Shown here: piece after piece, positions 8,674 through 16,356 of the stretch | Layout: each line of letters opens with the position of its first letter | How positions within the stretch are numbered: position 1 is the first letter of the stretch | NCBI RefSeq assembly: GCF_030441895.1 | Contig: NZ_JARJAS010000003.1 | Direction: 5' to 3' (one strand) | DNA from: Enterococcus_D entomosocium | GTDB lineage: Bacteria > Bacillota > Bacilli > Lactobacillales > Enterococcaceae | Length of the DNA: 64,000 nt | Program-made: the position numbers and the translations under genes | The notes under the pieces: generated by a model | Told to the model about the DNA's origin: nothing | Seen by the model: only the letters and a program-made list of their open reading frames with translations | Databases searched by the model: none

Positions 8674-8895
8674 GTTAAAACACCTTTCTATACATTCCTT
8701 TTAAAAATATCCATAAAAACCAGCGAATATTCAGTTTTTCATTGATATTGTTTAATATTATAGTATATAATTCGAATAATCTATAGTATAAATTGTCGAA
8801 ATGTTTCGATTTTTATTGAAAATTTTACCCCTCGTTTTGGTACACTTATACGTAGAGTAACGAAAAATAAATTGGTTGAAAGGATGTGTCGTAGT
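8674..8895. promoter_or_regulatory. Divergent control region of the two diaminopimelate operons
   Basis: A very AT-rich 222-base gap. Toward dapA there is an extended -10, TGGTACACT (8838-8846), with TTGAAA 19 bases upstream. A direct repeat is visible: TATAGTATATAATTCGAA at 8759-8776 and TATAGTATAAATTGTCGAA at 8782-8800, and a palindrome TCGAAATGTTTCGA at 8796-8809 overlaps the second copy. These look like regulator-binding sites. I see none of the sequence landmarks of a lysine riboswitch. Confidence 0.5.
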
Positions 8896-9777
8896 TTGAC
8901 AATATTCAAAGGTTCTGGCGTTGCGTTGATTACCCCTATGCTTCAAGATGGTTCGGTGGATTTCGATAAGCTGAAGGAGTTAGCGGAGTGGCATGTGCAG
9001 CAAGGAACGAATGCAATCATTGCATGCGGTACGACCGGTGAAGCATCCACGTTAGACGATGAAGAACATATCGCGGTGATCGAAGCGGTGGTAAAACAAG
9101 TTGCTGGTCGAATCCCCGTTATCGGAGGAACAGGCTCCAACAATACCCAACATGGGATCCATCTTTCAAAAGAAGCACAGCGCGTTGGTGCTGACGCATT
9201 ATTGGTTGTAACACCTTACTACAACAAAGCGACCAAGAAAAGTTTAGTCGCTCACTATGAAGCAATCTGTCAAAGCGTTGAGCTGCCAGTGATCTTATAC
9301 TCCGTCAGCTCAAGAACCGGCTTAAATTTAACACCTGAAGCCGTGGCAGAACTAAAAAAAATCCCTAATATCAAAGGCATCAAAGAGGCCAGCGGTGATA
9401 TTTCGCAAATCGCAGAAATCGCTCGTCTTGCGGATGATGACTTTGCGATCTATTCAGGAAATGACGATCAAGTAACCCCAATTTTAGCTTTAGGTGGCTC
9501 TGGCGTGATTTCAACGATCGGCAATATCGCTCCGAAACAAACGGCACAACTCGTTGCTGATTTCTTAAATGGTGATGTAAAAGCAGCCATCAAAGAGCAG
9601 TTGCGACAAAAACCGTTGATCGATGCGATTTTCAGTGAAGTAAATCCTGTGCCGATCAAAGCAGCGGTCTCCTTACTGGGCAAATGCGAATTGCATTATC
9701 GTTTGCCTTTGGGTGTCCCGGAAGATGCGACCCTCGTTCATTTAGAAGAAGAAATGACCAATTACGGATTGCTGTAA
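8896..9777 (+). CDS. dapA: 4-hydroxy-tetrahydrodipicolinate synthase
   Basis: Condenses pyruvate with aspartate semialdehyde at the head of the diaminopimelate pathway. I take the TTG at 8896 as start (protein LTIFKGSGVALITPM): AAAGGATG lies 10 bases upstream, and the resulting 293 residues match the family. The ATG at 8884 has no ribosome binding site. Lys163 in GIKEASGD is the Schiff-base lysine and CGTTGE holds the substrate-binding Thr pair. The tyrosine motif reads YSVSSRTG instead of the more usual YNVPSRTG. First gene of the dapA-dapB-dapH operon. Confidence 0.94.
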   Translation: MTIFKGSGVALITPMLQDGSVDFDKLKELAEWHVQQGTNAIIACGTTGEASTLDDEEHIAVIEAVVKQVAGRIPVIGGTGSNNTQHGIHLSKEAQRVGADALLVVTPYYNKATKKSLVAHYEAICQSVELPVILYSVSSRTGLNLTPEAVAELKKIPNIKGIKEASGDISQIAEIARLADDDFAIYSGNDDQVTPILALGGSGVISTIGNIAPKQTAQLVADFLNGDVKAAIKEQLRQKPLIDAIFSEVNPVPIKAAVSLLGKCELHYRLPLGVPEDATLVHLEEEMTNYGLL

Positions 9778-9790
9778 GGAGGAGTTTTTG

Positions 9791-10546
9791 GTGAAACAAA
9801 TTTTATTAAGCGGTGCAAACGGTCGCATGGGCAAAGTGTTGCAAAGCCTGATCGCAAAGCACCCTCAGTTAGAAGTGGCCGCCGGCTTAGATCGTACCGA
9901 GCAATTAGATGGTCCTTTTCCAATCTATGATCGTCCAGAAAAAATCACGCAACCGATCGATTTGGTGATTGATTTTTCTCATTATAGCAATGTGCCTGCC
10001 TTGTTGAACTATTGTGTCGAACAGCAGCTGCCAATCGTGGTTGCTACAACTGGTTTGACGGAAGACACGCAGATGATGCTGCCGTTGGCTGCTAAAGTGA
10101 TTCCGGTTTTCTATTCTGCCAATATGTCGTTGGGGATCAATGTACTGATCAAAGCACTACAAAGTATCACCCCCGCATTAGAAGCTGACTTTGACATTGA
10201 GATCATCGAAAAGCATCATAATCAAAAACTTGATGCACCAAGCGGTACAGCTTTGCTGTTGGCAGACAGTATCAATGACAGCTGCGAAACAAAAAAAGAG
10301 TATCTCTACGGGCGTGAAGGCAGTGATCTAGTAAATGACCGCAAGCAGATGGGCATCCATGCCGTTCGCGGCGGAACGATCCCTGGGGAACACATTGTCA
10401 TCTATGCTGGGCAGGATGAAATCATTGAATTAAAACACACTGCGCTCTCCCGCGAAATCTTCGCCAATGGTGCGCTAAAAGCAGCGGAATTTTTAGCCGA
10501 TCAACCAGCCGGTTTTTATTCCATGCAAAATCTAATCGACAAGTAA
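9791..10546 (+). CDS. dapB: 4-hydroxy-tetrahydrodipicolinate reductase
   Basis: NAD(P)H-dependent reductase that makes tetrahydrodipicolinate. The nucleotide-binding GANGRMG motif is at residues 8-14 and the family signature EKHHNQKLDAPSGTA contains the catalytic His pair and Lys. The start is the GTG at 9791 with AAGGAGG 8 bases before it; the TTG just upstream would leave too short a spacing. At 251 residues it is slightly shorter than the Gram-negative enzyme. It lies 13 bases after dapA and 12 bases before dapH. Confidence 0.95.
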   Translation: MKQILLSGANGRMGKVLQSLIAKHPQLEVAAGLDRTEQLDGPFPIYDRPEKITQPIDLVIDFSHYSNVPALLNYCVEQQLPIVVATTGLTEDTQMMLPLAAKVIPVFYSANMSLGINVLIKALQSITPALEADFDIEIIEKHHNQKLDAPSGTALLLADSINDSCETKKEYLYGREGSDLVNDRKQMGIHAVRGGTIPGEHIVIYAGQDEIIELKHTALSREIFANGALKAAEFLADQPAGFYSMQNLIDK

Positions 10547-10558
10547 AGGTGGTCTCTC

Positions 10559-11272
10559 ATGACAGAATTACAATTTTCCGATCCTTATCAATTAGCAAAA
10601 TATATCAAAGAAGCAAATAAACAAACACCTGTAAAAGTCTATATCAATGGAGATCTTGGCGACGTCCAAGCAGATGGCATCCAATTGTTTGGTAACGGCA
10701 CCTTCTATTTCGTGGTTGGTGACAGTCAAAAAGTAGCTGAGTTTTTAACCGCGCACCAAGACAAAATCACCGATCACTATCTGGAAAATGATCGCCGCAA
10801 CTCAGCGATTCCTTTGTTGGACTTGACGAAAGTCGATGCCCGTATCGAACCAGGTGCCTTTATCCGTGACCAAGCCATCATTGAAAAAAATGCCGTTATC
10901 ATGATGGGGGCAGTGATCAACATTGGTGCTGTGGTTGGTGAAGAAACCATGATCGATATGGGTGCGATTTTAGGTGCTCGGGCAACCGTTGGGAAAAAAG
11001 CCCATATTGGCGCTGGTGCTGTCTTGGCTGGCGTTCTTGAGCCACCTTCAGCAAGCCCAGTCATCATTGAAGACAATGTTTTGATCGGCGCAAATGCCGT
11101 CGTCCTTGAAGGCGTCCGTGTCGGCGAAGGTGCAGTCGTTGCTGCCGGTTCTGTGGTGACGGAAGATGTCCCTGCTGGAGCAGTCGTTGCTGGCTCACCA
11201 GCTAAAGTCATCAAAATGAAAGACGAGAAAACGAAAAGCAAAACCGAATTTTTAGACGATCTACGGGGGTAA
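10559..11272 (+). CDS. dapH: Tetrahydrodipicolinate N-acetyltransferase
   Basis: A 237-residue left-handed beta-helix acyltransferase. From about residue 90 it consists of hexapeptide repeats (AIIEKNAVIMMGAVINIGAVVG, AHIGAGAVLAGVLEPPSASPV, VLIGANAVVLEGVRVGEGAVV). The N-terminal part (FSDPYQLAKYIKEANKQTPVKVYI in outline) is the DapH-specific domain, which separates it from succinyl-CoA-dependent DapD. It therefore fixes the pathway as the acetylase variant, in line with the M20 deacetylase in the divergent operon. Last gene of the rightward operon, followed by two hairpins. Confidence 0.94.
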   Translation: MTELQFSDPYQLAKYIKEANKQTPVKVYINGDLGDVQADGIQLFGNGTFYFVVGDSQKVAEFLTAHQDKITDHYLENDRRNSAIPLLDLTKVDARIEPGAFIRDQAIIEKNAVIMMGAVINIGAVVGEETMIDMGAILGARATVGKKAHIGAGAVLAGVLEPPSASPVIIEDNVLIGANAVVLEGVRVGEGAVVAAGSVVTEDVPAGAVVAGSPAKVIKMKDEKTKSKTEFLDDLRG

Positions 11273-11303
11273 ACTTCTTATTTTCTCGTAAATACGCAAC
11301 AAA

Positions 11304-11388
11304 AAAACGCAGTACCGGTTCAGTGATGAGCCTGCGCTGCGTTTTGTCTAAAAAAGGGCGTGCCGAAAGCTTTTGGCACGCCCTTTTT
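11304..11388. terminator. Tandem terminators between dapH and nrnA
   Basis: Two hairpins in a row: AAAACGCAG with CTGCGTTTT (11304-11345, with partial inner pairing), then a strong one, AAAAAGGGCGTGCC with GGCACGCCCTTTTT (11351-11388). Both have A/T runs on each side and can serve the converging dapH and nrnA transcripts. Confidence 0.85.
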
Positions 11389-11416
11389 CTATTGGCAAAT
11401 GTGCTTGTAAAAGTGT

Positions 11417-12370
11417 TTATTCTGCTTGAAATTCTTTGATCGCTGCTTGGATCTCTTGATAGATCACTGCAACTTCTTCAAGGTCTTTTGCATTTGCTCC
11501 ACTGGCAAGCGGATGTCCACCACCATGATGGCGTTTGGCGATCTCATTGATCACTGGACCTTTCGAACGCATCCGCACACGGTAATAGCCTTCTGGTTGT
11601 TCGACAAAGATCGCCCAAGCCATCACTTCGTCGATTTTCCCTGGTAAGGAAACGACTGCTGAGGTTTCCGAATCTACTACGCCAAAACGCTGCTGCAATT
11701 CTTGCGATAGGATCACTTTACCAGCACCAATCTCATCAATCTCGATGTTTTCGTAGACATACCCTGAAAGGCGAGCAACACTGCGAGAGACTTGATCCAA
11801 TTGACGATTGATCTTCGGAGCATCAAAGCCGTAATCCAATAGTTCAGCCGCTAAGCGCAGGGTTGTCGCTGTCGTTGCCGGATATAAAAACCGTCCAGTA
11901 TCACCAACAATGCCCGCATATAACAGACGAGCCGCTTCTTGCGTCATCGTCAGCTCGTTTTGAAACATTTGCCAAAACGAAACGATCATCTCACTACAGC
12001 TGCTGGCTTTCGTATTGACCCAAACCAGTTCTCCGTAAGGTTCATCATTAGGGTGATGATCGATTTTGATCAATTTCGCCCCTTGATCATAGCGTTGGTC
12101 ACTGATCCGTGGTGCATTGGCCGTATCTGTAACGATCACCAGCGCCCCTTTATACAAATCATCAGGGATCGTCTGCATCAGCGCCAAGTAATCCAATCCT
12201 TCAACGGGTCCGCCAACTTGATAGATTTCTTTTTTGGGAAAACTAGCTCGTAAAATTTCTGCCAACCCCACTTGTGATCCTAATGCATCTGGATCAGGGC
12301 GCTGGTGCCGATGGATAATGATCCGGTCGAATGCTTTGATTGTTGCAAGTATTTCTTCTTGTACCTTCAT
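11417..12370 (-). CDS. nrnA: Bifunctional oligoribonuclease / pAp phosphatase (DHH family)
   Basis: NrnA degrades short RNA oligomers and dephosphorylates 3'-phosphoadenosine 5'-phosphate. The protein shows HRHQRPDPDALGSQ (motif I), the DTANAPR and DHHPND motifs (DHH domain) and a C-terminal DHHA1 domain with GGGHPLASGA. I prefer the ATG at 12370 (MKVQEEIL); a TTG at 12382 is in frame, and neither has a strong ribosome binding site, so the start is uncertain. It follows ytoI by about 54 bases, the same order as ytkL-ytoI-nrnA in Bacillus. Confidence 0.9.
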   Translation of the reverse strand: MKVQEEILATIKAFDRIIIHRHQRPDPDALGSQVGLAEILRASFPKKEIYQVGGPVEGLDYLALMQTIPDDLYKGALVIVTDTANAPRISDQRYDQGAKLIKIDHHPNDEPYGELVWVNTKASSCSEMIVSFWQMFQNELTMTQEAARLLYAGIVGDTGRFLYPATTATTLRLAAELLDYGFDAPKINRQLDQVSRSVARLSGYVYENIEIDEIGAGKVILSQELQQRFGVVDSETSAVVSLPGKIDEVMAWAIFVEQPEGYYRVRMRSKGPVINEIAKRHHGGGHPLASGANAKDLEEVAVIYQEIQAAIKEFQAE

Positions 12371-12424
12371 GAATGGTCTCAACTTTCTCTCTAAAATTTT
12401 TCCATAAGTGCCGTTTTCGATGAT

Positions 12425-13756
12425 TTATGGGCGTTCCATTACTTGGCATACCACGATCGCTTTTGCCACTAAGGAATTTTCGATCGATACTTCGATATCG
12501 ATTTTCGCCGAACGTCGCCCCAGTTCTAGAATCTTCGGTTGAATGATGATCTCGCTTTCTAATTGGATCAAACGGAAGTAATGCAGATTGACTTGCTCGA
12601 TCCAGCTATTGCGTCGTTGATTCAACTGCATCGTACGTTTCGCCGTATTAGCGATTACTTCACTCAAGACACCAAAAGAGATCGTTCCGACTTCATTAAC
12701 CATTTGGGGCGTCACCGCAAAGCTGAAATACGGCTGCGGCAATTTGTTCCCTTCAAAATCTTGTTCGATAACTTGCATCTGTCCCGAGATTTGGTCAGAA
12801 ATCGTATCTGAAATTTGCGTTTGTCGTTGGACCATCTGCATCGCTTTCATAATGTCTTGGCGTGTGACAATCCCAATCAAAGAAAGGTCATCAGCTACGA
12901 CGGGCATCACTTCTAAGCCATCCCAAATCATCTGATGGCTGGCAGAGGCCACACTCATCTCTTTTTTTACGACCCGTGGTTCCCGGGTCATGATTCGTTC
13001 GATGATCTGCGTATCAGGCTTTTCTAAGACATCTTTGGCTGTGATGATCCCAACGACCCGCATATTCTTGTTGACGACTGGATAGCGGGAGTGATTGGTA
13101 GACTCCGAGAGTAGTTTGTAATCCTTGACCGTATCAAAGGTGTGCAGATACTTGGTTTTTTCCAATGGCATATAAATGTCACTCACCAGCATAATGTCCT
13201 TTTTGATCAGCTGGTCGCTTAAGGCACGGTTGATCATCGTTGCCACGGTAAAGGTGTCATAGGTCGTTTGTAAAATCGGCAACTCCAATTCGTCTGCTAA
13301 ACGACAGATTTCCTCTGTTGTTTCAAAGCCTCCCGTGATCAAGACGGCTGCGCCATCCTCCAGTGCCAACTTGTGGACTTCGTTGCGGTTTCCGACGATC
13401 ACTAAGGAGCCAGGCGTGATGTAGCGTTCCATTGCTGATTCTTTCATGGCGCCGATAACAAATTTGTTCAAGTCTTTGTCCAAACCGGCAGCGCCGCCCA
13501 AAACATCACCTTCAATGATTTGGACGACTTCGCCGAAAGTTAGTTTTTCAATGTGTTTTTTTAGTTTTCGTTCGATACGGATGGTTCCGACACGCTGGAT
13601 CGTTGAAACCAAGCCGATATTTTCCGCATCTTTGATTGCCCGATAGGCTGTTCCTTCACTGACATTCAAGTCTTTTGCGATTCCCCGCACCGAGATGCGA
13701 TCGCCTACAGGCAGATTCTCGATATGCGCTAAAATCAAGTCGTGTTTTGTCGCCAT
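12425..13756 (-). CDS. ytoI: YtoI-type HTH-DRTGG-CBS-hotdog protein
   Basis: A 443-residue multidomain regulator-like protein. Domain order: a winged helix-turn-helix at 1-65 (ISVRGIAKDLNVSEGTAYRAIKDAE), a DRTGG domain at about 75-185, a CBS pair at about 190-310 (MLVSDIYM to TRQDIMKAM), and a hotdog thioesterase-like domain at about 320-443. The CBS pair probably senses an adenine nucleotide; the function of the family is not settled. It sits between ytkL and nrnA, an arrangement kept across Firmicutes, which hints at a link with nucleotide turnover. Confidence 0.88.
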   Translation of the reverse strand: MATKHDLILAHIENLPVGDRISVRGIAKDLNVSEGTAYRAIKDAENIGLVSTIQRVGTIRIERKLKKHIEKLTFGEVVQIIEGDVLGGAAGLDKDLNKFVIGAMKESAMERYITPGSLVIVGNRNEVHKLALEDGAAVLITGGFETTEEICRLADELELPILQTTYDTFTVATMINRALSDQLIKKDIMLVSDIYMPLEKTKYLHTFDTVKDYKLLSESTNHSRYPVVNKNMRVVGIITAKDVLEKPDTQIIERIMTREPRVVKKEMSVASASHQMIWDGLEVMPVVADDLSLIGIVTRQDIMKAMQMVQRQTQISDTISDQISGQMQVIEQDFEGNKLPQPYFSFAVTPQMVNEVGTISFGVLSEVIANTAKRTMQLNQRRNSWIEQVNLHYFRLIQLESEIIIQPKILELGRRSAKIDIEVSIENSLVAKAIVVCQVMERP

Positions 13757-13793
13757 AATTATCCCCTATTCCTACTACGAATCTTCCTGTTGC

Positions 13794-14477
13794 TTAAACT
13801 TCTAATGTCTCACCGACTGCAAGGATCTGGCCCACACCTGCCGGCAATAAATTCACGAAGGTTTGCGGATCTTGCTTGATCATTGGAAACGTATTGTAAT
13901 GGATCGGTACTACTTTGCTCGCGTTTAAAAGGGCCGCTGCTGTTGCGGCATCTTGAACGCCCATCGTAAAATTATCCCCGATCGGTAAAAATGCCACATC
14001 GATGTCGAAACGTTCACCGATCATCGCCATATCGCTAAAGAGTGCAGTATCTCCAGCGTGGTAGATGGTTTTGCCTTCTGCTTCTAAAATGATTCCAACA
14101 GGATTGCCCATATAGATCATCGTTCCGTCTTCTTCAAGGCCAGAGCTGTGTTTCGCTTCCACCATTGAGATTTTGCCAAACGGAAACTCAAAAGAACCTC
14201 CCATATTCATGCCATGCGTCTCAGCAACGCCTTTGCGGGCTGCATAGCGGCAAATTTCAACGACACTGATCACTGGCGCTTCATTTCTTTTGGCGATCGG
14301 CACCATATCCCCAATATGATCACTATGACCATGCGTGATCAAAAGCCAATCGGTTTCCACTGTCTCTGCATCTAAATCAGTCAGAGCATTTCCAGTAATA
14401 AAAGGGTCAAACAACAATTTTTGGCCATCCGCTAATTGGATAGCAAGCACTGAGTGTCCGTGATACGTGAGTTTCAT
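13794..14477 (-). CDS. ytkL: UPF0173 metal-dependent hydrolase
   Basis: A 227-residue metallo-beta-lactamase-fold hydrolase. The metal-binding motif HGHSDHIGD is at about residue 49, with further ligands in EAKHSSG, HAGDTALF and the C-terminal VPIHYNTFP. Length and motifs match the UPF0173 family (YtkL of Bacillus); its substrate is not known. The gene is 37 bases upstream of ytoI on the same strand and likely forms one operon with ytoI and nrnA. Confidence 0.9.
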   Translation of the reverse strand: MKLTYHGHSVLAIQLADGQKLLFDPFITGNALTDLDAETVETDWLLITHGHSDHIGDMVPIAKRNEAPVISVVEICRYAARKGVAETHGMNMGGSFEFPFGKISMVEAKHSSGLEEDGTMIYMGNPVGIILEAEGKTIYHAGDTALFSDMAMIGERFDIDVAFLPIGDNFTMGVQDAATAAALLNASKVVPIHYNTFPMIKQDPQTFVNLLPAGVGQILAVGETLEV

Positions 14478-14616
14478 ACAACATTCCCCTTTCCATCTAA
14501 GTAATACAGTCTAATATTTTTCATTATAACAGATAACGCCAGAAATCCAAAAGCACAAATTCTGGCAGCTTTATTACATCCGTCCTTTTTCTGGTTCTTG
14601 TCAAGAAAAATAAAGA

Positions 14617-14660
14617 AACTGTTCTACCCTTTCTGAATAAGGAATAGAACAGTTCGACCT
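14617..14660 (-). terminator. Terminator of the DHA2 efflux gene
   Basis: AACTGTTCTA and TAGAACAGTT pair across an 18-base loop (14617-14654), and the minus strand then continues TTCTTTATTTTT. It would end the leftward transcript of the MFS gene. Confidence 0.7.
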
Positions 14661-14675
14661 GATGACTTCAAGCGA

Positions 14676-16115
14676 TCATAGCGTTTTCTTACGTCCGCCT
14701 TGTTTATAGATGCGCCAGACTGTTAAGAATAACGCCGTGATGCAAAGAAGGAACGCCCCAAAGAAGGTGATTTTCATGCCATAGGCAAAAATATCTGCCC
14801 GACCTGCGATATAGGTCGTCACATGCTTTCCATACGCTTGACTCATTGCTGCATAGAGAATCGTCGTTGCTAAGGATATCCCTAACACCATGCCCAAATT
14901 GCGGGCAAAGGAATTTAGACTACCTGCCACCCCAAGATTTTCTTTGGTGACACTGCTCATTACCATCGTATTGTTTGGGGATTGGAACAACGAATTGCCA
15001 AGTCCCATGATGGCAGTGGCAACGATATAATACCAAATCGGCGTATCCTGATTCATAAACATATACATCAGCTGAGTGATCGACAGCAACGCTAAGCCAG
15101 CTAAGACCAAAATCTCCGGTCCTACACGGTCCGTCAAATACCCGCTAAGTGGTGAACCAATGACCATCATCAAAGGAAAGACCATCATCAGCATTCCTGC
15201 CACGCTCGGCGTTAAGCCTCGGGCACTTTGCAAGTAAAAGGGAATCACGACATTGACAAAAAAGTTTGCAGAAAAGATCAGCAACGCCGTGATCAGGCTC
15301 ATGGTGAAAATTTTATTACGAAAGATCCCAAAGGTAATCAGCGGTTTGCTCAGACGCGCTTCTACTCGCAAAAAGACGATGAATGCCACTAAAGCGATCC
15401 CACCCAACAGCAGCGGCAGCCACGTTAGAAAGCCACGCTCTTGTCCAAGAAAAATGCCGCCGAAGAAGCTGATAATTGCAATTGAAAACAGCACAAACCC
15501 GGTTTTATCAATGGAATCATGACTCATGGTAATATCTTTTGGTAACACCTTTTCTCCAGCAATCATCGTCAGAATACCGACAGGAACATTGATCCAAAAA
15601 ATAAACGGCCAAGAAAAATGCGCCAAAATCACTCCGCCTAATCCAGGACCGGCGATGGAGCCTAACGAAACAAAGGCACCAATCATCCCTAAGGCGCGTC
15701 CTCGTTCACTCATAGGAAAAACTTCAGTAATGATTCCGGTATTCGTCGCCATCGTCATGCTAGCACCGATCGCTTGCACCACTCGGGCAAATAAAAGAAA
15801 TGCTAAGGAGTGATTAAACCCGCATAACAGCGAACCGATAATAAAAATTAGCATTCCCAAGCGGAAAACTTTGATTTTGCCCCAACTGTCCCCTACCTTA
15901 CCGAATAATAAAAGGCAGGCACAAACGATCATCAAGTAAACGGACACGACCCATTCCGCTTGATTCATAGGTACACCCATATCTGCCGAGATCGTCGGCA
16001 ATGCGATATTTACGATACTCCCATCCAGTGTTGACATAAAGGTAAACATCGAAACAGCAATGAGAATCCACCACTTTCTCTGTTGTACTACTGGGTTTTC
16101 TTGATAACTATTCAC
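14676..16115 (-). CDS. MFS drug exporter, DHA2 (EmrB/QacA) family
   Basis: A 479-residue transporter with about 14 membrane segments. The N-terminal TLDGSIVNIALPTIS (D-x-x-I-V-N-x-A-L-P) is the DHA2 signature, followed by motif A-like LLLFGKVGDSWGKIKVF and motif C-like GLGGVILAHFSWPFIFWINVPVG. The start is a GTG with AGAGGATGG upstream. It is likely a proton-driven exporter of amphipathic compounds, substrate unknown. No regulator is next to it and the gene appears monocistronic. Confidence 0.9.
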   Translation of the reverse strand: MNSYQENPVVQQRKWWILIAVSMFTFMSTLDGSIVNIALPTISADMGVPMNQAEWVVSVYLMIVCACLLLFGKVGDSWGKIKVFRLGMLIFIIGSLLCGFNHSLAFLLFARVVQAIGASMTMATNTGIITEVFPMSERGRALGMIGAFVSLGSIAGPGLGGVILAHFSWPFIFWINVPVGILTMIAGEKVLPKDITMSHDSIDKTGFVLFSIAIISFFGGIFLGQERGFLTWLPLLLGGIALVAFIVFLRVEARLSKPLITFGIFRNKIFTMSLITALLIFSANFFVNVVIPFYLQSARGLTPSVAGMLMMVFPLMMVIGSPLSGYLTDRVGPEILVLAGLALLSITQLMYMFMNQDTPIWYYIVATAIMGLGNSLFQSPNNTMVMSSVTKENLGVAGSLNSFARNLGMVLGISLATTILYAAMSQAYGKHVTTYIAGRADIFAYGMKITFFGAFLLCITALFLTVWRIYKQGGRKKTL

Positions 16116-16271
16116 AAATCGACCATCCTCTCTTTGCTTATTTTGTTCCTCTAGTCTTAGGGGGACAACTTTGTATTATTGATCGAAATCCATTCGCCGT
16201 CAATCCTTATCTGCCCATTCACGATCAAAATAAGGGGCATTTATTGAAAAAACGCCGCCTGTTTCTTGCAC

Positions 16272-16339
16272 AAAAAAAAACAAAAGCTTCGGCGAAAAGA
16301 AATCGGCCGTCAAACGGCTATTCTTTCACCAGCTTTTGT
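16272..16339 (-). terminator. Terminator of rnjB
   Basis: A long hairpin read leftward: outer arms ACAAAAGCT/AGCTTTTGT, middle arms around GGCGAAAAGAA/TTCTTTCACC and an inner GCCGT/ACGGC stem, followed on the minus strand by nine T residues at 16280-16272. Confidence 0.85.
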
Positions 16340-16356
16340 CAGTAGGTCAAAACGAA

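Noticed and set aside
8674..8895. Possible lysine riboswitch ahead of dapA or the deacetylase gene
   Set aside because: The gap is very AT-rich and none of the conserved stems or AGAGGxGC-type motifs of the lysine element could be seen.
10777..11241. 154-codon open frame on the minus strand inside dapH
   Set aside because: It is the antisense shadow of the repetitive hexapeptide coding sequence, Ala/Thr/Pro-rich with no start signal or known family.
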